5,129 nt of DNA. Source: Dorea sp. Its GTDB lineage: Bacteria; Bacillota_A; Clostridia; Lachnospirales; Lachnospiraceae. Within the stretch, counting starts at the first letter, position 1, and the number at the start of each line of letters is the position of its first letter. The notes beneath the pieces were generated by a model, which was not told the origin of the DNA, made no database searches, and saw only the letters and a program-made list of their open reading frames with translations. Where the stretch lies: contig JAEDLC010000124.1 of NCBI GenBank assembly GCA_016295505.1, forward strand, positions 1 to 5,129, read 5' to 3'. Positions 1 to 5,129 of the stretch are shown piece after piece. Made by a program: the position numbers and the translations under genes.

Positions 1-1221
1 CGAAAAGAGATTGAAGATAAACCATATGTGAAAGATATTCGCAAGACAGTTATGATGCCGGGAAACGCAAAGCTTCGTCACGTTGAGATCGAAAAACGCA
101 ATCTGGAGCTTGCGGAAGCAGCAAATACACTTCCGGTCAACCGGGTGGAGATGAACGATACGAAGATTGGTGTGATCACCAGTGGTATCCCGTATCAATA
201 TGTAAAAGAAGCAATGCCGGAAGCTTCTGTATTGAAGCTTGGTATGGTAAATCCTCTGCCGAGAAAGCTGATTGAAGATTTTGCATCTAAGGTTGAAACG
301 TTATATATCGTAGAAGAGCTGGATCCTGTGATTGAGGAACAGGTAAAATCCTGGGGAATCAAGGCTGTCGGAAAAGAGATATTTACAGTTCAGGGAGAAT
401 ATAGTGCCAATATGATCCGTACGGCAATTCTGGGACAGAAACTTGAGATTGCCGCGCCTGCGCAGGCACCGGGAAGACCGCCGATCCTCTGTCCGGGCTG
501 TCCGCACAGAAGTGTGTATTATGTGCTGAACAAGTTAAAGCTGCATGCGGCAGGAGACATCGGATGCTATACACTGGGGGCGGTTGCACCACTGAGTGTT
601 GTGGATACTACGATCTGCATGGGAGCAAGTATTTCCAGTCTGCATGGAATGGAAAAGGCAAAAGGAAAAGATTATATCAAGAACTGGGTAGCTGTGATCG
701 GTGATTCTACATTCTTACATACCGGAGTGAATTCTCTGATGAATATGATGTACAATCAGGCAACTGGTACAGTATTGATCCTGGATAATTCTACTACCGG
801 AATGACCGGTCATCAGGATCATGCAGCAACAGGAAAGACGCTTCAGGGAGATCCGACTTATGCGATTGATATTCCGAAACTCTGTCGTGCAATCGGAGTG
901 AAGCATGTCATTGAAGTGAATGCGTTTGATATCCAGACTCTGGAAAAAGTCGTAAAGGAAGAGGTTGCCAGAGACGAAGTGTCTGTCATCATCACGAAAA
1001 CACCTTGCGTACTGTTAAGTAAGGCAAAGAAACCATTGTATACCGCACATCCGGATAAATGTAAAAAATGTGGTATGTGTATGAAACCGGGCTGTCCGGC
1101 CATGACAAAGAAAGCGGATGGAACGATCTTCATTGATGATACAATGTGTACCGGTTGTGGACTGTGTGCAAACTTATGTAAGTTTGATGCGATCGAATTA
1201 GTAAAGGAAGGTGACAGATAA
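1..1221 (+). CDS. iorA: Indolepyruvate:ferredoxin oxidoreductase, alpha subunit (5'-truncated by window edge)
   Basis: Catalytic subunit of the thiamine-diphosphate enzyme that interconverts aryl pyruvates (indolepyruvate, phenylpyruvate, hydroxyphenylpyruvate) plus CoA and aryl-acetyl-CoA plus CO2, using ferredoxin; cytoplasmic and oxygen-sensitive. The frame is open from base 1, so the ATG-like and GTG codons near 28 are internal. The 406 visible residues compare with about 590-600 in the family, so roughly 190 N-terminal residues lie off the left edge. Visible in order: a CPGCPHRS motif (490-513); a thiamine-diphosphate motif beginning GDS at 700 and ending with LDN at 781-789; then two C-terminal [4Fe-4S] motifs, CX2CX2CX4CP (Cys codons 1060, 1069, 1078, 1093) and CX2CX2CX3C (1147, 1156, 1165, 1177). 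The last Cys is followed by Lys rather than the Pro usual in ferredoxins. The stop overlaps the iorB start (TAATG), implying translational coupling. The family assignment is firm; substrate range is inferred. Confidence 0.96.
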   Translation, partial: RKEIEDKPYVKDIRKTVMMPGNAKLRHVEIEKRNLELAEAANTLPVNRVEMNDTKIGVITSGIPYQYVKEAMPEASVLKLGMVNPLPRKLIEDFASKVETLYIVEELDPVIEEQVKSWGIKAVGKEIFTVQGEYSANMIRTAILGQKLEIAAPAQAPGRPPILCPGCPHRSVYYVLNKLKLHAAGDIGCYTLGAVAPLSVVDTTICMGASISSLHGMEKAKGKDYIKNWVAVIGDSTFLHTGVNSLMNMMYNQATGTVLILDNSTTGMTGHQDHAATGKTLQGDPTYAIDIPKLCRAIGVKHVIEVNAFDIQTLEKVVKEEVARDEVSVIITKTPCVLLSKAKKPLYTAHPDKCKKCGMCMKPGCPAMTKKADGTIFIDDTMCTGCGLCANLCKFDAIELVKEGDR

Positions 1222-1790
1222 TGGCAACAAAGAATATAATGATTGTTGGAGTCGGCGGTCAGGGAACGCTGCTTACCAGCAGAATCCTGGGTGGGCTTGC
1301 CATTGCCGGCGGTTATGATGTTAAGCTTTCCGAAGTACATGGTATGGCACAGCGGGGAGGAAGTGTTGTAACATTCGTCCGTTATGGAGAAAATGTGGCA
1401 GAGCCGATTGTAGAAGAAGGACAGGCAGATGTGATTATTGCTTTTGAGAGACTGGAAGCACTTCGATATGCTCATTTTCTGAAAAAAGACGGAGTACTGA
1501 TCATCAATGACTGGAGAATCGATCCGATGCCGGTTGTGATCGGTGCTGCAGAATATCCGGAAAATATTATAGAGACTCTGGAAAAGGATCATAAAGTATA
1601 TACTGTAAATGCAACGGAAGAATCCAAAAAGCTTGGCAATCCAAGAGTGTTCAATCTGATCGTGCTTGGAATCGCGGCACAGCATATGGATTTTTCAAAG
1701 GAACAATGGTATGACGTGATTGAAAGAACGGTACCGCCGAAGACGATCGAGATCAACAAAAAGGCGTTTGACGTAGGATATCAATTATAA
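1221..1790 (+). CDS. iorB: Indolepyruvate:ferredoxin oxidoreductase, beta subunit
   Basis: Partner subunit of IorA, from the gamma-type pyruvate/ketoisovalerate oxidoreductase domain family. At 189 residues it is close to the usual 190-200 and looks complete. The N-terminus carries the family signature: a glycine-rich GVGGQG loop (residues 10-15), then SEVHGMAQRGGSV (37-49), which is diagnostic for this subunit. There are no iron-sulphur cysteine motifs, as expected, since the clusters are in IorA. The ATG shares its A with the last base of the iorA stop. A purine-rich GGAAGG at 1206-1211, inside the end of iorA, lies 9 bases upstream and can serve as ribosome binding site. The one-base overlap fits one-to-one production of an alpha/beta complex. 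No truncation or missing signature residue is seen. Confidence 0.96.
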   Translation: MATKNIMIVGVGGQGTLLTSRILGGLAIAGGYDVKLSEVHGMAQRGGSVVTFVRYGENVAEPIVEEGQADVIIAFERLEALRYAHFLKKDGVLIINDWRIDPMPVVIGAAEYPENIIETLEKDHKVYTVNATEESKKLGNPRVFNLIVLGIAAQHMDFSKEQWYDVIERTVPPKTIEINKKAFDVGYQL

Positions 1791-1795
1791 GGAGG
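1789..1795 (+). promoter_or_regulatory. Ribosome binding site that supports a GTG start
   Basis: AAGGAGG, a near-perfect Shine-Dalgarno, overlaps the last bases of the iorB stop and lies 8 bases before the GTG at 1804. It decides for the GTG start, since no ATG lies nearby and translation from GTG gives the typical family N-terminus (residues 3-8 RQLSVF). Confidence 0.85.
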
Positions 1796-1803
1796 AAGAA
1801 AAA

Positions 1804-2223
1804 GTGATCAGGCAATTATCAGTATTTGTGGAAAACAAACCGGGCAGTCTTATGGATGTTACTTCCAGGCTTACGGAAGCACATGTGAACATTCGTGCAG
1901 TTGCAACTTTTGATACTCCGGAATTTGGAATTCTTCGTCTGGTAGTCGATAAACCGGATGAGGCTAAAAACTATCTGACGGAACGTGGATTTGTTGTAAG
2001 AATTCATGAAGTAATGGGAGTAGAACTGGAAGATAAAAAAGGCAATCTGAATCAGATGCTGGCAATTCTGGCAGACGGAAAGATTAATGTCAATTATATC
2101 TATTCATTTGTCATCCGTGAAGAAAAGGCACCGGTTATGGTATTTTGTACCGATGATTATGAGAAAGCTACAACAATCCTGAGCGAAGCGAATGTCAAGA
2201 TTGTTGAGGAAAAGGATCTGTAA
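1804..2223 (+). CDS. Tandem ACT-domain protein (amino-acid-binding regulator, first copy)
   Basis: A 139-residue protein made of two ACT domains and nothing else, resembling the stand-alone tandem-ACT family (COG4747) often found beside paaK-type ligases. ACT1 covers about residues 1-68, with the ligand-loop Gly in NKPGSL (G14) and a FGILRLVV strand (41-48). ACT2 covers about 70-139, with KKGNL (G80) and the NVNYIYSF strand. ACT domains bind small molecules, typically amino acids, at domain interfaces. There is no catalytic or DNA-binding domain, so it most likely acts by binding ligand and contacting a partner protein. The start is GTG, 13 bases after the iorB stop, so it lies in the same operon. 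Position between iorAB and paaK suggests sensing an aromatic amino acid or aryl metabolite; this is inference. Confidence 0.9.
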   Translation: MIRQLSVFVENKPGSLMDVTSRLTEAHVNIRAVATFDTPEFGILRLVVDKPDEAKNYLTERGFVVRIHEVMGVELEDKKGNLNQMLAILADGKINVNYIYSFVIREEKAPVMVFCTDDYEKATTILSEANVKIVEEKDL

Positions 2224-2230
2224 AGATCGT

Positions 2231-2244
2231 TCTCCGCAGGAGGT
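2231..2244 (+). promoter_or_regulatory. Unused-looking Shine-Dalgarno within a small hairpin upstream of paaK
   Basis: The 57-base gap between the first ACT gene and paaK holds two Shine-Dalgarno-like sites. AGGAGGT (2238-2244) is the stronger but has no ATG, GTG or TTG at normal spacing. It can pair with CTCC at 2232-2235 around a GCA loop (4 bp plus a T-G pair). The weaker TAGGAG (2268-2273) is 7 bases from the paaK ATG and is the working site. Whether the upstream site acts as a ribosome standby site or is a relic is unknown. Confidence 0.4.
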
Positions 2245-2280
2245 CGGGGAAAGAATAAAACGAAGGATAGGAGTAAAAAA

Positions 2281-3612
2281 ATGGCAAGAGTAACACTGGA
2301 AAACTGGAAAGAAAGAATCAGAGACCCCAAAATCGAGTGTATGAGCAGAGATGAGATGCGCGCACTTCAAAGCGAAAGACTTGTGAAACAGGTCAAGAAT
2401 GTATATGACAATGTTGCATTTTATCGGAACAAGATGGATGCGATGGGAATTGAGCCCGGAGATATCAAGGGAATTGAGGATATCAATAAGCTTCCGTTTA
2501 CAACCAAGGAAGACTTAAGAGAGAATTATCCATTTGGTCTTCTGGCAGTTCCGCAGGAAAAGATCGCCAGAGTACAGGGTACATCAGGAACGACCGGTAA
2601 ACTGACGCTTGCATCCTATACACAGAAAGACGTTGATGTGTGGGGAGAATGTGTGGCAAGAGGTCTTACGATGGCAGGTCTTACTTCGGCTGACAGAATC
2701 CATGTCTGTTATGGATATGGTCTCTTTACAGGTGGTATGGGACTGGATCTGGGAGCAAGAGCACTTGGAGCTATGGCAATTCCTATGTCTGCAGGCAATA
2801 CCAAGAGACAGCTGATGTGTATGGAAGACTTTGGGGCAACCGCATTTGCGTGTACGCCTTCTTATGCATTGTATCTCGCAGAAGCAGCAAATGAAGCAGG
2901 AATTGTGGATCGCCTTCAGTTAAAAGCAGGTATCAATGGAGCAGAGCCATGGACGGAAGAGATGCGTCTGAAGATTGAGGAACTCCTGAATGTAAACTGC
3001 TTTGATATCTATGGATTGTGTGAGATTACAGGACCGGGTGTTGCGTTAGAATGTATCCATCATAAAGGACTTCATGTATATGAAGATTACTTCTATCCGG
3101 AAGTGCTGAATCCTGCTGATCAGAGTGCATGTGCAGACGGAGAGACCGGAGAACTGGTATTTACTACTCTTGCCAAAGAAGGTATGCCGTTACTCAGATA
3201 CAGAACGAAGGACCTTACCAGCATTGATCATTCTCCATGTGAATGTGGAAGAACACTTCCGAGAATTCAGAAATTCAAAGGCCGTACAGATGATATGAAG
3301 GTTATCCGTGGTGTGAATGTATTCCCGACACAGGTTGAGACAGCATTGTTATCTATGGGTGGCGGTGTCGCACCACACTATATGATGATCGTGGACAGAG
3401 AGAATAATCTGGATGTTCTTACTGTTATGGTAGAAGTAGATGAAAAATATTTCTCTGATGAGATCCGTAAACTGGATGAATTGAAAAACAGAGTTGCAGC
3501 TGTTCTGAAACAGGCACTGGGTGTATCAGTGAGAGTAAAACTGGTAGAGCCAAAGACGATTCAGAGAAGCGAAGGAAAAGCAAAACGTGTAATTGATAAT
3601 CGTGGTTTGTAA
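2281..3612 (+). CDS. paaK: Phenylacetate-CoA ligase (AMP-forming) family, aryl-CoA ligase
   Basis: Adenylate-forming enzyme (EC 6.2.1.30 type) that activates phenylacetate or a related aryl acid with ATP to an acyl-adenylate and then to the CoA thioester; cytoplasmic. At 443 residues it matches the usual 430-450. Visible: the P-loop GTSGTTGKLT (100-109); a PaaK-typical glycine-rich stretch YGLFTGGMGLDLGARALGA (from about residue 144); the adenine-side motif DIYGLCEITGPG (242-253); RYRTKDL with the ribose-binding Asp (D311); CECGR (320-324); the hinge GRTDDM (334-339), followed by the small C-terminal domain; and EGKAKRV near the end, whose K433 is the probable catalytic lysine. It lies between two ACT genes and behind iorAB, whose product shares its aryl-CoA product, so a linked aromatic pathway is likely. 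The exact acid used (phenylacetate, indoleacetate, hydroxyphenylacetate) cannot be told from sequence. Confidence 0.95.
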   Translation: MARVTLENWKERIRDPKIECMSRDEMRALQSERLVKQVKNVYDNVAFYRNKMDAMGIEPGDIKGIEDINKLPFTTKEDLRENYPFGLLAVPQEKIARVQGTSGTTGKLTLASYTQKDVDVWGECVARGLTMAGLTSADRIHVCYGYGLFTGGMGLDLGARALGAMAIPMSAGNTKRQLMCMEDFGATAFACTPSYALYLAEAANEAGIVDRLQLKAGINGAEPWTEEMRLKIEELLNVNCFDIYGLCEITGPGVALECIHHKGLHVYEDYFYPEVLNPADQSACADGETGELVFTTLAKEGMPLLRYRTKDLTSIDHSPCECGRTLPRIQKFKGRTDDMKVIRGVNVFPTQVETALLSMGGGVAPHYMMIVDRENNLDVLTVMVEVDEKYFSDEIRKLDELKNRVAAVLKQALGVSVRVKLVEPKTIQRSEGKAKRVIDNRGL

Positions 3613-3627
3613 GAGGGAGGAAATAGT

Positions 3628-4071
3628 ATGGGTATGAGTAATACAGTTCAACAGTTATCAGTTTTCCTGGAAAACAGAGAAGGACGTCTGGAGGAAGTGC
3701 TGGAAGTTCTGGCAAGAAATGATGTGAATATCGTTGCACTGAGCCTTGCAGACACTTCCGATTATGGAATGCTTCGTATGATCGTGTCCGATCCTCATAA
3801 AGGACGTGCAGCATTAAAAGAAGATGGAATTACGGCAATGCTTACCGATGTAGTGGCACTGCGTGTTCCTCATGCGACAGGATCGCTCAGTAAGGCAATG
3901 CATCAGATTGTGGAAGGTGAAGTGAACATAGAATATATGTATGCATTTGCTAACGGAAGTGATGCGGCAGCAGTTCTTAAGAGTGATGATCCGGCGAGAG
4001 TGATCGACATTCTGAAAGGAAGCGGCTTTGATGTATATACTGCAGACGAAGCTTACAGAGCAAATCAATAA
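3628..4071 (+). CDS. Tandem ACT-domain protein (second, diverged copy)
   Basis: A 147-residue protein with the same two-ACT architecture as the product of 1804-2223 and clearly related to it: QQLSVFLEN versus RQLSVFVEN, and DTSDYGMLRMIV versus DTPEFGILRLVV. ACT1 spans about residues 7-75, with NREGRL (G19). ACT2 spans about 76-145, with ATGSL (G85) and an NIEYMYAF strand (second domain). The copies differ most in the ligand loop (NKPG versus NREG) and the C-terminal tail, so they may bind different ligands or form a heteromeric sensor; that is inference. GGGAGG (3615-3620) lies 7 bases from the ATG at 3628, favouring it over the second ATG at 3634. It starts 15 bases after the paaK stop and is the last gene of the operon, followed by a hairpin. 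Confidence 0.9.
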   Translation: MGMSNTVQQLSVFLENREGRLEEVLEVLARNDVNIVALSLADTSDYGMLRMIVSDPHKGRAALKEDGITAMLTDVVALRVPHATGSLSKAMHQIVEGEVNIEYMYAFANGSDAAAVLKSDDPARVIDILKGSGFDVYTADEAYRANQ

Positions 4072-4095
4072 CAGGCAATAAATCATAAGCCATAG

Positions 4096-4135
4096 AAAGG
4101 GACTGTTGTAAAAAATATTTTTGCACAGTCCCTTT
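4096..4135 (+). terminator. Long hairpin ending the ior-paaK operon, probable terminator with poor U-tract
   Basis: AAAGGGACTGT (4096-4106) is exactly complementary to ACAGTCCCTTT (4125-4135). After a bulged T at 4107 the stem continues with G-C, T-G and five A-T pairs to a three-base loop (4115-4117), giving 18 pairs in all. It starts 24 bases after the last operon gene, the place expected for a terminator. The 3' side has only TTT, within the stem, followed by AAAAA, so the classical U-run is missing. Termination may be partial, or the hairpin may instead protect the mRNA 3' end. The opposite strand has no better U-tract. Confidence 0.65.
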
Positions 4136-4145
4136 AAAAACAGGA

Positions 4146-4174
4146 TTGATTTCCTGAACAGAATATGCTATGAT
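4146..4174 (+). promoter_or_regulatory. Predicted sigma-A-type promoter for the sortase gene
   Basis: A -35 box TTGATT (4146-4151, four of six matching TTGACA) and a -10 box TATGAT (4169-4174, five of six matching TATAAT) are separated by the ideal 17 bases. A TG at 4166-4167 makes an extended -10 (TGCTATGAT). Transcription would start near 4180-4182, giving a leader of about 89 bases before the ATG at 4270. The promoter begins 10 bases after the operon hairpin, supporting a separate transcription unit. It is recognised by consensus only. Confidence 0.65.
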
Positions 4175-4185
4175 AGCAACAACTC

Positions 4186-4206
4186 GATATTACATTCTGT
4201 AATATC
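4186..4206. repeat. Perfect 9+9 inverted repeat just downstream of the promoter, possible operator
   Basis: GATATTACA (4186-4194) and its exact reverse complement TGTAATATC (4198-4206) flank a TTC spacer. The site begins about 5 bases after the expected transcription start, a position where a bound dimeric repressor would block initiation. As RNA the same bases would form a 9-bp, 3-base-loop hairpin at the extreme 5' end of the leader. No U-tract follows, so it is not a terminator. I do not recognise the motif as belonging to a named regulator. Confidence 0.55.
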
Positions 4207-4213
4207 AATTATC

Positions 4214-4234
4214 TTTTTGCAGTTTCTGCAGAAA
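4214..4234 (+). promoter_or_regulatory. Second small hairpin in the sortase leader
   Basis: TTTTTGCAG (4214-4222) can pair with CTGCAGAAA (4226-4234) through eight Watson-Crick pairs and one T-G pair, around a TTT loop. It lies between the inverted repeat at 4186-4206 and the ribosome binding site at 4259-4262, leaving that site unpaired. No U-run follows. It may stabilise the leader or be incidental; a role in control is not shown. Confidence 0.35.
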
Positions 4235-4258
4235 TTACCAGATTATGAAAAAAATATT

Positions 4259-4262
4259 GAGG
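4259..4262 (+). promoter_or_regulatory. Ribosome binding site of the sortase gene
   Basis: GAGG within TTGAGGAAAAAG lies 7 bases before the ATG at 4270 and decides that start over the in-frame ATG at 4285. It falls inside a ten-codon ATG-started frame (4245-4277) that itself has no ribosome binding site. Confidence 0.65.
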
Positions 4263-4269
4263 AAAAAGC

Positions 4270-5129
4270 ATGGATAGTAAACGAATGTCGGTGTTCGTTG
4301 TTGTATGTTTTTTTATCTGTATCGGAATTATGGATTATCCATTTATTTCACGTCTTTATAATGAGCAGATTCAGGGAACGGTTATTGCCGCTTATGAAAC
4401 TGCAGCCGACAGACTGCAGGATGACAGGAGGGCAGAAGAACTTCAAAAGGCAGAAAAATATAACGAATGGCTGTATGAAGAAAGTTCCGGATTTGAAGAT
4501 GCTTTCTGGAAATCCCAACAAATATCAGATATGTACCAGGCAATTTTGAATATAGGAAAAGAGTCTGAGATGGCAGTTCTTGAAATACCGAAGCTTCAGA
4601 TCCGCCTTCCGGTATATCACGGAACAGAGGAAGCGGTGCTTCAGAAGGGGGCCGGACATCTGGAAGGATCATCAGTTCCTGCAGGAGGAAAGAGTACACA
4701 TACCTGCATTCTGGCACACAGAGGACTTCCGCTGAAAGAAATGTTTTCGAAGCTTGACAGAATGGAGACAGGAGACATTTTTTACCTGCATGTGCTGGGA
4801 GAAACTCTGGCTTATGAAGTATATCAGACAGAAGTTGTACTGCCGGAGGATACAGATGGATTGGACATTCGGTCAGGAGAAGATATCACAACGCTGATCA
4901 CCTGCACACCTTATGGAATTAATACGCATAGATTATATGTTCACGGAAGGAGAACAGCGATACCTCAGGAGAAAGAAAAATGGAACCTGAAAGATATTGT
5001 CGAACAGTTGAAAAAACAGGTATGGATCGTACTGACGGTACTGATACTGGTCTGGATGTTGATCCTGCTGTATTGGCTGAATAAAAAGCCGGGAAGAAAA
5101 AGAAGGAGGAAATGTATGAAGAAAAAGAA
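4270..5129 (+). CDS. Class C (pilin-type) sortase, open at the right edge
   Basis: Membrane-anchored transpeptidase of the family that joins pilin subunits or anchors surface proteins in Gram-positive bacteria, acting outside the membrane. Visible residues number 286 (family usually about 270-300). Order: an N-terminal membrane segment (about 8-21) after a short basic start; a helical stretch with YNEWL (about 65-69); a lid region with D77-A78-F79-W80; an early core strand (about 101-105, MAVLEIPKLQIRLPVYHGT region); catalytic His150 in ILAHRGLP; catalytic Cys212 in TLITCTPYG; and Arg221 in INTHRL. TCTPYGINTHRL plus HRGLP are typical of class C. A C-terminal membrane segment (about 251-271) and a basic tail follow, also class C traits. 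The lid normally reads DPF/DPW-like; here Pro is Ala. No stop occurs before the edge, although the tail looks finished. Its substrate is not in the window. It has its own promoter and is unrelated in function to the upstream operon. Confidence 0.92.
   Translation, partial: MDSKRMSVFVVVCFFICIGIMDYPFISRLYNEQIQGTVIAAYETAADRLQDDRRAEELQKAEKYNEWLYEESSGFEDAFWKSQQISDMYQAILNIGKESEMAVLEIPKLQIRLPVYHGTEEAVLQKGAGHLEGSSVPAGGKSTHTCILAHRGLPLKEMFSKLDRMETGDIFYLHVLGETLAYEVYQTEVVLPEDTDGLDIRSGEDITTLITCTPYGINTHRLYVHGRRTAIPQEKEKWNLKDIVEQLKKQVWIVLTVLILVWMLILLYWLNKKPGRKRRRKCMKKK
5103..5118 (+). promoter_or_regulatory. Shine-Dalgarno-like site and ATG inside the sortase tail, possible start of a next gene
   Basis: AAGGAGG (5103-5109) lies 6 bases before ATG at 5116, followed by AAG AAA AAG, a common start for a secreted protein. 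However this ATG is in the same frame as the sortase with no stop between. A second ATG at 5112 is in another frame but only 2 bases from the site. The AGGAGG may simply be the coding of the basic tail (AGA AGG AGG AAA). Too little sequence remains to call a gene. Confidence 0.3.

Noticed and set aside
28..30. GTG at 28 as the start of iorA
   Set aside because: The frame is open to base 1, there is no ribosome binding site, and starting here would remove the N-terminal domain present in the family, so the gene is cut by the window edge.
858..1685. A 275-codon minus-strand frame opposite iorA and iorB
   Set aside because: It covers two well-recognised genes on the other strand, its translation is rich in Ser, His, Cys and Ile without any known motif, and it spans the iorA/iorB junction. 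It is an antisense shadow.
2461..2490. Repeated GATATCAA words in paaK
   Set aside because: Two copies of a short word within coding sequence for I-K-G-I-E-D-I-N; explained by similar codons and without other structure.
3425..4086. Minus-strand frames opposite the end of paaK and the second ACT gene
   Set aside because: They are antisense to conserved coding sequence, show no recognisable domain, and have no promoter or ribosome binding site that I could find.
4245..4277. A ten-codon frame beginning ATG AAA AAA that overlaps the sortase start, as a leader peptide
   Set aside because: There is no ribosome binding site before 4245, and the codons show no regulatory run such as repeated identical amino acids beyond lysines from an A-rich stretch.
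4121..4549. A 142-codon + strand frame across the intergenic hairpin and the first part of the sortase
   Set aside because: It starts within the terminator hairpin, has no ribosome binding site, and lies in another frame over a clear sortase with catalytic motifs.

Overview
The window reads as low-to-moderate GC chromosomal DNA from an anaerobic Firmicute, most likely a gut clostridium of the Lachnospiraceae type. This is inferred from AGGAGG-type ribosome binding sites, purine-rich coding strands, an oxygen-sensitive ferredoxin-dependent 2-oxoacid oxidoreductase, and a class C (pilin) sortase typical of Gram-positive bacteria. All genes seen are on the + strand. No RNA gene, CRISPR array, insertion sequence or transposase was found.

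Bases 1-4071 hold a tightly packed operon: the 3' two thirds of iorA (indolepyruvate:ferredoxin oxidoreductase alpha subunit, cut by the left edge), iorB overlapping it by one base, a tandem-ACT-domain protein, paaK (phenylacetate-CoA ligase, AMP-forming), and a second, diverged tandem-ACT protein. IorAB interconverts aryl pyruvates and aryl-acetyl-CoAs with ferredoxin; PaaK interconverts aryl acids and the same aryl-CoAs. Together they link aromatic amino acid keto acids to free phenylacetate or indoleacetate. The two ACT proteins are the obvious candidates for sensing an amino acid, though no target is visible. The direction of flux, salvage of aryl acids into aromatic amino acids or fermentation outwards, cannot be read from sequence.

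Bases 4072-4269 are intergenic: a long hairpin (4096-4135) that probably ends the operon, a good extended -10 promoter (4146-4174), a perfect 9+9 inverted repeat just downstream of the expected transcription start (4186-4206), and a second small hairpin (4214-4234).

From 4270 to the right edge runs a class C sortase with N- and C-terminal membrane segments and all three catalytic residues. It has an altered lid motif (DAF instead of DPF-like). Its frame is still open at the edge, where a strong Shine-Dalgarno-like sequence and in-frame ATG sit inside its basic tail. This is a second transcription unit, perhaps the edge of a pilus locus. The main enzymes are known families; the less ordinary points are the sortase leader, the altered lid and the unresolved sortase end.
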